Below, piece after piece: positions 1-8,390 of a DNA stretch of 64,000 nucleotides. The DNA lies in NCBI RefSeq assembly GCF_000367925.1, contig NZ_KB849166.1, forward strand, positions 1 to 64,000. Direction: 5' to 3'. The position numbers and the translations under genes are program-made. The first letter of the stretch is position 1. Every line of letters begins with the position of its first letter. The DNA is from Acinetobacter bohemicus ANC 3994. Its GTDB lineage: Bacteria; Pseudomonadota; Gammaproteobacteria; Pseudomonadales; Moraxellaceae. The notes below the pieces were generated by a model. That model was not told where the DNA came from. It did no database searches and saw nothing but the letters and a program-made list of their open reading frames with translations.

Positions 1-157
1 GTCATAATCCCTAAAATAATTATAGAACAGGTTAACTTCAGTATCGTAATACTGACCTGCATGTCTTAATGAAATGACTAAATTGACTAGTGACTGCGGT
101 AATACATCCCCAAACTAATCACCCTCCCAACACCATAGCACTTCATTTTGGCTATTA
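1..157 (-). pseudogene. rhs core remnant (left-edge fragment)
   Basis: This stretch matches positions 2065-2221 of the intact rhs gene without gaps, with about nine mismatches counted by eye. It encodes the end of the Rhs core around RHAGQYYD and NLFYNYFRDYDP. A stop codon interrupts the frame (TAG where the intact gene has CAG, in the segment reading WEGD-stop-FGD), so it cannot be a working Rhs core. It continues beyond the window edge. It lies just downstream of an orphan immunity gene on the same strand, as expected for a displaced Rhs-CT/immunity module. Confidence 0.85.
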
Positions 158-194
158 CAGTTTATGTGGGTTGGCATTAATTATTTTTTTCAAT

Positions 195-758
195 TTATTT
201 AAAACAATTATCTAAGTGATATTTAATATTTTGATGTATAGATAGTTGTATTACTGTCCAAGGCATATGTTCTTGCAATATACTTTCCAAATGTATTTTG
301 AATTGATGTGCTTCTACTTCATTATCTAATAAACCATACATATTAGTCTGCAAAAGTATATTATCAACATTATCTAATATAGGTGAATACATACCAAATG
401 CAGAAATAATCTCATAACCCAACACTACTAATTCTTTTCCATAATTTTCTTGAATAGGATAAAAAGGAATCGCTTCAATCCAATTCATATAGTCGCTTTC
501 ACACAGAACCGAAATAGCTATCGGGAAAAAGTTATAATGATTTGTGTAACATAATGACTGTATAGATCTAGGCTGTACTTCCTCAACTGTATTTCCATTT
601 TTATTAAAAACATCACTCCCATAACCATCAAAAAAATACTCCTTTATTCCATTGCTATATTCCTCATAATCAACAGATTCAATACAATAAGACAATTTCG
701 GTTTGTTTCGTCTAATAATTGTCTGTTTTGATATTAATTTAGTATTAATAAATTTCAT
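195..758 (-). CDS. Orphan immunity-like protein (hypothetical)
   Basis: A 187-residue protein of no family I recognise. It is soluble, rich in acidic and aromatic residues, and has no signal peptide or membrane segment. These are common traits of immunity proteins of polymorphic toxins. The ATG lies 8 bases after the stop of a short residual toxin tail (767-840), and rhs core remnants lie on both sides. I infer it is the immunity gene of a displaced Rhs toxin module whose toxin is now broken. Retaining immunity without the toxin can protect against sibling cells that still carry it. The role rests on position only. Confidence 0.6.
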   Translation of the reverse strand: MKFINTKLISKQTIIRRNKPKLSYCIESVDYEEYSNGIKEYFFDGYGSDVFNKNGNTVEEVQPRSIQSLCYTNHYNFFPIAISVLCESDYMNWIEAIPFYPIQENYGKELVVLGYEIISAFGMYSPILDNVDNILLQTNMYGLLDNEVEAHQFKIHLESILQEHMPWTVIQLSIHQNIKYHLDNCFK

Positions 759-766
759 TTTTTATC

Positions 767-938
767 TCAATGAGGATAATTAGGAGGGCATTTTGCTGAA
801 GAATTTAAATTAATCCATGACGGATTTAATGAACCAAAATATTTGAGTATTCAGCCCACCATCTAATCCAATAAGATCACTTTCTACATAACGACCTGTA
901 ATCGGGTCATAACCCCAAAACTGATCACCCTACCAACA
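767..938 (-). pseudogene. rhs core remnant joined to a toxin C-terminal tail
   Basis: Read on the minus strand, 842-938 encodes Rhs-core residues ending GYDPITGRYVESD and LIGLDGGLNT. It matches the intact gene near 2004-2070, but about 100 bases that encode RHAGQYYD in the intact copy are missing, with the break after GGGTCATA. The core reading frame then stops. In another frame a short tail ending SSAKCPPNYPH runs to a TGA at 767-769, directly before the orphan immunity gene. I read this as the last codons of a lost toxin domain. It is clearly a degraded module, since the deletion and frame change rule out function. Confidence 0.8.
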
Positions 939-958
939 TTATAAAAAATTTAAAGACC

Positions 959-1516
959 TCATTTATCTGTTTTATCTATAATAAAAATATCTTTTGATTC
1001 AAAATAATCTTTTACAAAGTTAAGAGAATTAATACTTTTGGAATTAAAAAATATTAAAACTTCACTATCCATATTCTGCGAAAGTTCAGAAAAAATAAAA
1101 ACAAAATCACTATTCTCTATTAATTCATTTATGCCAAAATCACAATTTTTAGAAACCTCCTTTCCATATTTTCTTTTCATATGATTTATTTTATTTAACT
1201 TATTGAATTTCAAAATTTTGTCCATTAAAGTAAAATTTGGATTTATCAAGAAAACTTTATATCCAGAAAAATAACTACCATATTTTTTTTCAAACTCAGT
1301 ATTTAATATATCTCTAGGAATTAGATAAAACTCCTCTTCCCCCAAATAAATGGCACCTCTTTTCATATCTAGAGATATGTATGATGATATATAATGACTT
1401 ATATAATAATCTACAGGTTCGTATTTAAAATTTATTTCATAATAATCAATAGTTGAAAAATATTTATGTGAATCTTCATCACAACTACTTAAAGAACTTA
1501 TTATTCCTGTAATCAA
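959..1516 (-). CDS. Cognate immunity protein of the Rhs toxin (putative)
   Basis: A 185-codon ORF starting with TTG at 1516, overlapping the rhs stop codon by four bases (TTGA) and preceded by AGAGG six bases upstream. This coupling is typical of a toxin/immunity pair. The protein is lysine-, aspartate- and aromatic-rich and resembles no family I know. Its N-terminus reads MITGIISSLSSC, so the cysteine sits in a lipobox-like context (LSSC). If translation started a few codons earlier, at a rare ATT or ATA codon inside rhs, a basic KR pair would precede the hydrophobic run and give a standard lipoprotein signal. A periplasmic lipoprotein immunity is therefore possible but unproven. Confidence 0.65.
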   Translation of the reverse strand: MITGIISSLSSCDEDSHKYFSTIDYYEINFKYEPVDYYISHYISSYISLDMKRGAIYLGEEEFYLIPRDILNTEFEKKYGSYFSGYKVFLINPNFTLMDKILKFNKLNKINHMKRKYGKEVSKNCDFGINELIENSDFVFIFSELSQNMDSEVLIFFNSKSINSLNFVKDYFESKDIFIIDKTDK

Positions 1517-4500
1517 AATAAACCTCTCTTATATATAATTTCTGCTATTGATTTCCCATTCTTGTAGACATGAATATGAGGGCAATCATGGTGACCTCCT
1601 GGCATATGAGGGTGTCCATCAGGATGATCAGCTATCTCGACGTTTTGCCATTTACAGCCATATCCTAAATATTTTGCACCGCTATTTATTAATCCAGCAT
1701 TACATTTATCACGACTAGATTTATTTAATGTACTAAATGGAAGATAATATCTTTCTTTTCTTGATACTTGTGCGATTTTCTGAGCTATTCCAAATGCTTT
1801 AACACGAGTTAATTCTCCACAAGGATTTTTATCACATTGTTCATCTTTTGGAACACTCTTTGAACCAGAACCTGTATCAGGCATACTCGAAATTAAACCA
1901 ATAGCCAAAGCTAAATTGACCGTCTGACTTATTCCAGTAGGAATTACCATAGCTAAACCTTGTGGATCAACTAAAGATAAAGCATTCCCCCCAACATACC
2001 CATAAGTATTTAGCCCACCATCTAATCCAATAGGATCACTTTCTACATAACGACCTGTAATCGGGTCATAATCCCTAAAATAATTATAGAATAGGTTAAC
2101 TTCAGCATCGTAGTACTGACCTGCATGTCTTAATGGCATGACTAAATTGACTGGTGACTGCGGTAATACATCCCCAAACTGATCACCCTCCCAACGCCAT
2201 AGCACTTCATTTTGGTTATTTGAAATCGCTCTCGGTGTACCTAAATGATCAGTGTGAACTCGCAATATTTCATTTGGATATTGATAGCTTCTTAGCCCAA
2301 CCAATCGATTTTCTAACCAAATATATTCACGAATCACTTGCCCTTGGGGTGTATATTCACCTAATAATTGACCCGCTTCATCATAAACAAATAATGTTTG
2401 TGCTACTGCACCCACATTACTTCCTATCTTCTGAATTCGCTGACCAAAAGCATCATAAGCATTAAAGCTACTGCTTGTACCTATACTGATGCTTTCGCTA
2501 CGCCCTTGAGCATTATAAGTGTAGCTTCTTGTACCATCGTTAGTAATTTGACCTGTAGGTAAATAGCTATAGGTTTTACTATTCGCTCCCTGAGTAATGC
2601 TATTAATTCGATTACTATTACTATCAACTGTATAGTTTTCAGTCGTTGTACTTGTTCCCACAAGTTGCTGACGTAATAAACGATTGCTATTGGCATCATA
2701 TGTATATTTGTAAGTCTTCTGGGTAAGGTTTTGTTCAATTAAACGACTAAGTACATCATGTTTAAAGTTACTATTGAGTTGTGTATTGCTTGGGTCGGTG
2801 ATTGCTAGAATTCGGTCTGCAGCATCGTAGCTATAGTTTTTTTCATAGACATTCGGCATTAATATCTTTTGGATACGTCCATCCAAGTCATATTGAAACT
2901 GAACCTGATCACCAATTTGACTATATTGCCAAGCTTTAATGCCATTTACTGAATGTTTAAGATTGCTGATAAATGACTGATTATTCTGTTTAATCCCTAT
3001 CAATAAGCCCTTATTATCATAATCATAGTTAATGATATTGCCACTTGGTAAGCCAACTTGTTTTAGTTTGCCACCTGAAGTGTAGCTATAGTGCACTTTT
3101 AACTCAGGAAGAGTGCTTTGCTGTGTGATGAGGTATTTAATGGTTTTTTGACGAACCGATCCTAAATCATTATAGGTAAACTTAGTCTCCGTTCTTTTGT
3201 TATTGGCTTGAATAAGTTTGCCTTGATCTAAGCCTGTCTGACCATAATTAAATGTTGTTTGTTCATATTGATCTGAGCCATCAGTAAACTGATCTTCCTG
3301 TAATACAACCCTCCCTTGTGTATCGTATTGATAACGATGTTTAAGTTGATTGGCATCGACTTTTTCCAACAACTTGTCATTTTGATATTGGTAATGAGTT
3401 GTTCCAGTATCTGGACTATTTAGCTGTATCACCTCCCCAAAAGCATTATATTGATAAGTTGTTGTACCACCTTTAGCATCAATAACCTTTTTAAGTTGAT
3501 CTAAAGCATCATATTCATATTGGCTACTTTTGTTCAGTGGATCGGTTTCTTTAGTTTGACGACCCAATACATCATAGGCATAGCTATAGTTTTGATTCAG
3601 CGCATTTTTATTACTGACTTGCTGATCATAGCTATTATAGCTATAGGTTTGATTTTGCTGAGCATTACCTAATGTATTTTTCAAAAGTCCTAAATTATCA
3701 TAAACCTGTTGGTTCTTGGCTTCTAACTGTCCAGTTTCCCCATATACTTCAGTTTGGGTAATGTCACCATTACCATTGAGAGTATAGACGGTTCGATTGC
3801 CTGACTGATCTTTAATTTCAGTTAAACGATGGGCATCATCATACCCATATTCTATTTCTTCACCATCAGGTAAAGCGATTGAAATCAATAATCCGCGAGG
3901 GTCATATTCATACTGAGTAATCGCAGACTGAATTAATGTATTTTCAGAAATTGATATATTTTGTGGATTTTCAACATAAGGGGCTTCTGCACCAAATGAT
4001 TCATAAACAGTGTTTACAAGAGCCTGCCACCAGTTTAGTCCATTACCATCAGAAACCAGTGTGCTCGAATGAACACTTTGCTTTTGCTGAACAACTCGCC
4101 CAGCCTCGTCATAAACAAGTTCAATAACTTGTCCTGTGCTCATTTCAATGTGTTTTGGCTGTCCATCAGCATTATGCTGACTGTAGATCGAAGTAGTTCC
4201 ATTAACATCAGTAGCGCTTAATAAATTGCCGTTCGTTTCATCATATTGATAAGTGGTTTGCTCTCCATTTGGTGCGGTCTGCTTAGTCATTTGACCAAAG
4301 TTGCTGTACTCATAACTCCATGTACGACTTTCTTGAGATGCAGGATCGGTAATGGTTTTAGTTAGTACATTGCCTTGGTTGTCATACGTGTAAACTATTG
4401 TTCTAATCAGCTGGGCTTGTGAAACTTCTTCAATTTTTGTTGGTTTGGAGAAGCCTGTATGCCAAGTGGTATTAATTATTCTTTCCTGAGGTGTGCCGAC

Positions 4501-6081
4501 TGCTTCGGTACGAGAGGTTTCTAAATTACGACTGAGGTCATAACTATAAGTCGTGGTTTGTCCTTTCTCTGTTTTTTTGATTAAGTTACCAGCTGAGTCA
4601 TAGGTATTAAACTGTTGTAAAGCATACCCACGAACAACCATATTCACTTTTGGTATGCCTGATACAGGTGAATGACTATATGATACTTCTGTCCCGTATG
4701 GACCTATTACCTTGGTTGAACCGCTCGTATAAATTAACTTAAAACGCTGAGCATTACCCGCATGTTCTGTTAAGACCCCACGGTCTTGAACATCATAGCT
4801 ATAGTTAGCATAACGTTTACCAGTCTCATCAGTAATTCCTGTAAGCAAGTTTGGGTTACCTGACGGTGCAACCGTGCTATTTTCACTATAATGATAAGTT
4901 TTTGTACCATAACCAGGACGTGTAACACTGTTTAAGCGATTTAGCGTGTCATATTGATACGTAACCTGCCTACTGTTTGGTAAAATAATCGAAGAAATTA
5001 AACCTTGAGAATTGTAGTTAAATTTAAGTACTCGCCCAAATCGATCAACAATTCGGTTTAATACATTATTTTCATAGCTCAAATCATAGGTTTGACCATT
5101 GTTATATTCAACTTTTATAAGCTGACCATATTCATTAAAAGTTTCTTTTTTCTTATCTAAGTAGATGACCTGCCAATGTTTATTGGCTAAAGGTATAATC
5201 GTTATTTTTTTATTTTGACCTATGCGCCATACACTTTCTGAAGCATTACGTTCAATATTAAAACTGGTTTCTGTGCCATCTTCCTCAATTAGCACTCCCC
5301 ACGTATATTTAATATCGGGTTGGGTTTCATTTCTCAAATATTCTAACTGATCAATTTTTTCCCCACTATCTGATTTTGGCATATACATAACCAATCGACT
5401 GTTAAAATTATGCGTCCAAATTGGGGATGAATCAGCCCGAGTAGGCAGGCTCTGAAATGTGCGATAAAACTTAAAATCACCAGTTGGTGATTGCCAATCC
5501 ACCTCTCGTTGATATTTATTCCCTGTAGTGATTGAACATGGATTACCTACACTGGGAGAGCATTGTCGGGGAGTTTTTGTGAATGTACGGCAATAAAAAG
5601 GAGGCAAACGATTATAATCTTGATCAGTGCTATTCGTATTTTGTGGACATTCCCAACCTACACCTGCTCTGCTTTTATAAATATTAGTCCCCCATTCACT
5701 GATCCAAGTGCTACCATCCGTGCGTTTGTGAACATATGGTCCAGCTGTGTGCAGTCTGATTAGGATTGGTAGGGAATCAAACGGTTTTGCGAGAAAATAT
5801 AGGGGTTCTTCTTTTGTGACATAAAAAGTACTTACCGATGACAAGTCCCAACTATTAATTTTTTCATTATACTTAAAATCATCTTGTACTGCTTCTGCGA
5901 GTGTAGCTCGCTTTTCTGGTGGCGTCATATAGTTTGCAGTATCATACTTCCACGGACCTGTATAATGTGGCGGTATTGGCGATACACAATCCTCTCTGCC
6001 TAATGTTTGAGTACAAGTTCCAGCCCAAAGTGCTGTATTTACACTTGCAACAACCCCGAATATAATAAATTTTATTATCAT
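1513..6081 (-). CDS. Rhs-family polymorphic toxin with YD repeats
   Basis: A 1522-residue protein that delivers a C-terminal toxin into or onto competing cells. Residues 1-20 form a signal peptide ending before AGTCTQ. A DUF6531-like segment begins near residue 172 (CSPSVGNPC, then REVDWQSPTGDF). About 900 residues of YD repeats follow (for example YEYDALDQL). The Rhs core (RYVESDPIGLDGG) ends near residue 1377 at DPQG. The remaining ~145 residues are the variable toxin: a hydrophobic start, four cysteines and a histidine cluster HPHMPGGHHDCPHIHV near 1487-1503. That cluster suggests a metal-dependent hydrolase or nuclease, but I cannot name the family. No VgrG, PAAR or T6SS gene is visible, so the export route is open. 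Confidence 0.93.
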   Translation of the reverse strand: MIIKFIIFGVVASVNTALWAGTCTQTLGREDCVSPIPPHYTGPWKYDTANYMTPPEKRATLAEAVQDDFKYNEKINSWDLSSVSTFYVTKEEPLYFLAKPFDSLPILIRLHTAGPYVHKRTDGSTWISEWGTNIYKSRAGVGWECPQNTNSTDQDYNRLPPFYCRTFTKTPRQCSPSVGNPCSITTGNKYQREVDWQSPTGDFKFYRTFQSLPTRADSSPIWTHNFNSRLVMYMPKSDSGEKIDQLEYLRNETQPDIKYTWGVLIEEDGTETSFNIERNASESVWRIGQNKKITIIPLANKHWQVIYLDKKKETFNEYGQLIKVEYNNGQTYDLSYENNVLNRIVDRFGRVLKFNYNSQGLISSIILPNSRQVTYQYDTLNRLNSVTRPGYGTKTYHYSENSTVAPSGNPNLLTGITDETGKRYANYSYDVQDRGVLTEHAGNAQRFKLIYTSGSTKVIGPYGTEVSYSHSPVSGIPKVNMVVRGYALQQFNTYDSAGNLIKKTEKGQTTTYSYDLSRNLETSRTEAVGTPQERIINTTWHTGFSKPTKIEEVSQAQLIRTIVYTYDNQGNVLTKTITDPASQESRTWSYEYSNFGQMTKQTAPNGEQTTYQYDETNGNLLSATDVNGTTSIYSQHNADGQPKHIEMSTGQVIELVYDEAGRVVQQKQSVHSSTLVSDGNGLNWWQALVNTVYESFGAEAPYVENPQNISISENTLIQSAITQYEYDPRGLLISIALPDGEEIEYGYDDAHRLTEIKDQSGNRTVYTLNGNGDITQTEVYGETGQLEAKNQQVYDNLGLLKNTLGNAQQNQTYSYNSYDQQVSNKNALNQNYSYAYDVLGRQTKETDPLNKSSQYEYDALDQLKKVIDAKGGTTTYQYNAFGEVIQLNSPDTGTTHYQYQNDKLLEKVDANQLKHRYQYDTQGRVVLQEDQFTDGSDQYEQTTFNYGQTGLDQGKLIQANNKRTETKFTYNDLGSVRQKTIKYLITQQSTLPELKVHYSYTSGGKLKQVGLPSGNIINYDYDNKGLLIGIKQNNQSFISNLKHSVNGIKAWQYSQIGDQVQFQYDLDGRIQKILMPNVYEKNYSYDAADRILAITDPSNTQLNSNFKHDVLSRLIEQNLTQKTYKYTYDANSNRLLRQQLVGTSTTTENYTVDSNSNRINSITQGANSKTYSYLPTGQITNDGTRSYTYNAQGRSESISIGTSSSFNAYDAFGQRIQKIGSNVGAVAQTLFVYDEAGQLLGEYTPQGQVIREYIWLENRLVGLRSYQYPNEILRVHTDHLGTPRAISNNQNEVLWRWEGDQFGDVLPQSPVNLVMPLRHAGQYYDAEVNLFYNYFRDYDPITGRYVESDPIGLDGGLNTYGYVGGNALSLVDPQGLAMVIPTGISQTVNLALAIGLISSMPDTGSGSKSVPKDEQCDKNPCGELTRVKAFGIAQKIAQVSRKERYYLPFSTLNKSSRDKCNAGLINSGAKYLGYGCKWQNVEIADHPDGHPHMPGGHHDCPHIHVYKNGKSIAEIIYKRGLF

Positions 6082-6259
6082 GTTATTCCAAAATTATAGT
6101 AAACAATCACGTTTTATATGTTGAAATATACTTAATTTTTTAAAGACTGTATATTTTTTATTATATTCAACTTATTAATTTATATAAAAATTACTACCAA
6201 TACCCATCTAAAGAACTTTTTACATAAATCCTCACATTCACTTTCTGCTAATTGAGTGA

Positions 6260-6289
6260 GCTGTGCACCCTGTAATAAGGGTGCACAGC
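6260..6289 (-). terminator. Perfect 12-bp hairpin after lysozyme gene
   Basis: A perfect inverted repeat with 12-base arms (GCTGTGCACCCT at 6260-6271, its complement at 6278-6289) and a six-base loop. It lies 17 bases past the lysozyme stop and is probably the transcript end of the last late operon. No clear T-run follows on the minus strand, so a stable 3' RNA end or a protein site are alternatives. The rest of 6082-6305 is AT-rich with no gene and no recognised attachment core. Confidence 0.6.
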
Positions 6290-6305
6290 ATTAAAATTAG
6301 AATGC

Positions 6306-6923
6306 TTATTTTAAGAACAGTAATTTCTCTTTACTTCGACGATTAACAAGCCCCTTTATTTCTTTGCCATTGTCGTAGATCCAACGATCAAATTGAGATG
6401 CAGCACTGGGGAAATTGCTGTTATTAATTAGCGTTAACATTGTGCTTTTAATAAAGGCAGTTTCACCAATGTTATAAATAAAGGATGCCAGTGCATCAAA
6501 TTGATTCTGACTTACAGCGACCTTTACGTGTTTATCAAGACAGGCATCAACCCATAAGCAATCGTTTTTAAGCCAAATTTCCGCTTGTCCACGTGTGCAT
6601 ACATCACCTTTCTTAACACGCACACCATTAGGATATTTAATTGTTCCATATCCAATGGTCCATACGCCACCCGTATCCAAGTAAGCTTTCAATTCAAGGC
6701 TTTCTGCTTCACGAATGAGGGATAAACCCTTTTCCGAAATATCACGCAGACCAGAAACTAAGGCATTTAGTTTAAATCCGATAATGTCTGCGAATACTGG
6801 CAGTCCGTGCATTGCAATAACTTTATCGCCAGCAACCACTTGTGCATTTGATAATTTCCCACCAGATAAAGCACGAAGCCAAGAATACGCTTGAGCAACT
6901 TGTTGCGATTGATCAATATTCAC
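6306..6923 (-). CDS. Phage endolysin, GH24 lysozyme with N-terminal extension
   Basis: A 205-residue muramidase that would cut peptidoglycan at the end of the lytic cycle. The T4-type catalytic region starts near residue 66. The triad is visible as E74 (in EAESLELKAYLD), D83 and T89 (GVWTIGYG), with the usual 8- and 5-residue spacing. The C-terminal part has QFDALASFIYNIG, the conserved helix of phage lysozymes. About 60 residues precede the domain (GGKLSNAQVVAGDKVIAMHG). They are not a signal peptide and may be a wall-binding or regulatory extension. The gene follows the holin-like gene by three bases, forming a two-gene lysis cassette behind late-type promoter site 1. Confidence 0.93.
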   Translation of the reverse strand: MNIDQSQQVAQAYSWLRALSGGKLSNAQVVAGDKVIAMHGLPVFADIIGFKLNALVSGLRDISEKGLSLIREAESLELKAYLDTGGVWTIGYGTIKYPNGVRVKKGDVCTRGQAEIWLKNDCLWVDACLDKHVKVAVSQNQFDALASFIYNIGETAFIKSTMLTLINNSNFPSAASQFDRWIYDNGKEIKGLVNRRSKEKLLFLK

Positions 6924-6926
6924 TTG

Positions 6927-7295
6927 TCATTCCCCCTTCCCTAGAATGGCAAGGAATGCAGCTTTGATTTCAGCAATAACTTCCGGTAAGGATTTACCTC
7001 TCCACATTGCTACAGCTTGGTAAACAATGCCGATCGCTAAAAGTCCAAACACCGCGAACATCAGCATGATGAAGCCCTGATACATGGTTGAAGTCTTCAG
7101 CATTTCAAAATGCTCAATGAATGCTGAACCACCGTAAAGACTAACCGTTACACTGGCTGCAAATTTACAAATAACGCTGACAGTTACTTGGATTTTTCCC
7201 TTCTTATCAATATCCCCACTTAAGACAAGGGCAAGAATAGCCCCAACAATGGCCGGAATTATTTTAATAATCCAAGGGATCGTATTCTCTTGCAT
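6927..7295 (-). CDS. Holin-like membrane protein
   Basis: A 122-residue protein with three predicted membrane spans: IIPAIVGAILALVLSG near residues 8-25, a weaker middle segment near 38-58, and IMLMFAVFGLLAIGIVY near 75-95. The tail is short and mixed in charge. This layout and the position directly before the lysozyme make it the likely holin, which opens the inner membrane for endolysin release. The frame stays open to 7403, but I chose the ATG at 7295. It has GGGG seven bases upstream and leaves the late-promoter motif at 7357-7371 outside the gene. Known holins are diverse, so the assignment is by topology and context. Confidence 0.75.
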   Translation of the reverse strand: MQENTIPWIIKIIPAIVGAILALVLSGDIDKKGKIQVTVSVICKFAASVTVSLYGGSAFIEHFEMLKTSTMYQGFIMLMFAVFGLLAIGIVYQAVAMWRGKSLPEVIAEIKAAFLAILGKGE

Positions 7296-7331
7296 AAGTT
7301 GCCCCAATAGCTCTGCGTTATTGGATAGAGT

Positions 7332-7371
7332 GTTATGGAAAGGTAACTTTTTAGCTAACCTTACAGGGGGT
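7332..7371 (-). promoter_or_regulatory. Putative late promoter site 1 (holin/lysozyme)
   Basis: The motif reads ACCCCCTGTAAGGTT on the minus strand (7357-7371), followed by a CATAAC at 7332-7337, 19 nt on. The alternative hexamer AACACT is 22 nt on. It lies 62 bases before the holin ATG and shares the motif with seven other sites in the late region. Function is inferred from this repetition. Confidence 0.6.
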
Positions 7372-8097
7372 AAAGTCAATTCATAATTGCAATTACATTT
7401 CAATAATCATTTATAATTAACCCTAATTATATTTTAATTAGATTAATAAAATGATTATTTGTTTCTTTAATTTATAATAAAAAATCTTATTATCTTAATG
7501 AATTATAAATCCATTAATATAATGCATGTTAAGGGTTATATAATCATATTTTAATTAACTAAACAAAAATAATATTTGTTTTATTAACTAAATATTGGAT
7601 TCAAAATTTAAATTTTTAAAGCTTAGCACTCAAATAAATATAATGTTCATTTGAACACAATGTTCATTTTGTTCATACACTTATGTGTAAATAAAAACGC
7701 ATTTTCATCCCGATTTATAGCTACATAGACGGCTTGATGCTTAAATGCTCAAAAATATAAATGAATATAAATAGATTTCGCGTTTATACATTTTATTATT
7801 TATAATGTTTTATACAATAGAGCATTTACATTGACTTATGCCATGTTTCAAGTTAACTAGAATTTTTAGTAAAAATTAATACTGCTTTGATCTTGCAGTT
7901 TATATATTTTTCATGTAGATTAATTTAAAAATTGGCTGAGCAATGGGATCATTAATATGATCAGGTGAAAAATTATTATTATTTTTTATATGTAGAGAAG
8001 CACAACATGATTTTAGGATGTGCTAAAGAAATTAAGTCAAGAACCCATCCCCTACCACAGATCAGGGTCTTGAAATGTTAATATTGGAATATCAACT
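7372..8097. other. AT-rich non-coding stretch with TGTTCA palindromes
   Basis: About 0.7 kb without a convincing gene between the holin and a small plus-strand gene. It is very AT-rich with many ATTTAAT-type runs. At 7644-7657 there is a perfect palindrome TGTTCATTTGAACA, followed at 7661-7675 by TGTTCATTTTGTTCA, which looks like a cluster of repressor half-sites. A weak sigma70-like pair on the plus strand is TTGACT (7831-7836) and TAACTA (7854-7859), 17 bases apart. No attachment-site match to the integrase end was seen. Confidence 0.5.
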
Positions 8098-8106
8098 TTG
8101 AAAAGT

Positions 8107-8355
8107 ATGAAACAATCAACTGAGCAAGTCAAATCGTACGATGCTGGTGATTTAACCGATGCACATTCTTTAGCAGAGTGTCATCTCAAATGGTCACATT
8201 TATTAATTCGTCACATCAAACGAAATGTAGAGCAAAATCAATTATCTGATAATTTAGAGTTGCTTGAGTTCTCTGATTATATAGTGGGTACATTTATTGA
8301 AAAACATAAAGCGAAAAGCAAAATGTATGAAGCTGAGTGGTGTGCTCAACTATAG
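8107..8355 (+). CDS. Small hypothetical phage protein (moron)
   Basis: An 82-residue protein, mostly helical, with two histidine/arginine-rich stretches (LLIRHIKRN, IEKHKAKSK) and no membrane segment. It runs against the late operon and is closed by a strong terminator at 8365-8384. I took the ATG at 8107. An upstream in-frame TTG at 8098 would add three residues, and neither start has a strong ribosome site. The family is not recognised. An isolated, oppositely oriented gene with its own terminator is typical of cargo expressed from the prophage, or of a small regulator. Confidence 0.6.
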   Translation: MKQSTEQVKSYDAGDLTDAHSLAECHLKWSHLLIRHIKRNVEQNQLSDNLELLEFSDYIVGTFIEKHKAKSKMYEAEWCAQL

Positions 8356-8364
8356 TAGAGAAAG

Positions 8365-8390
8365 AAGCCACCGTACGGTGGCTTTTTTCT
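8365..8390. terminator. Bidirectional terminator
   Basis: A perfect 20-base palindrome (AAGCCACCGTACGGTGGCTT, 8365-8384) has T-runs on the plus side and A-runs making T-runs on the minus side. It ends both the small plus-strand gene and the giant minus-strand gene, whose stop is at 8390-8392. Confidence 0.9.

Noticed and set aside
1955..6081. YD-repeat DNA as a CRISPR-like or satellite repeat
   Set aside because: The periodic sequence is coding Rhs repeat with one open frame and degenerate units, with no uniform repeat/spacer structure.
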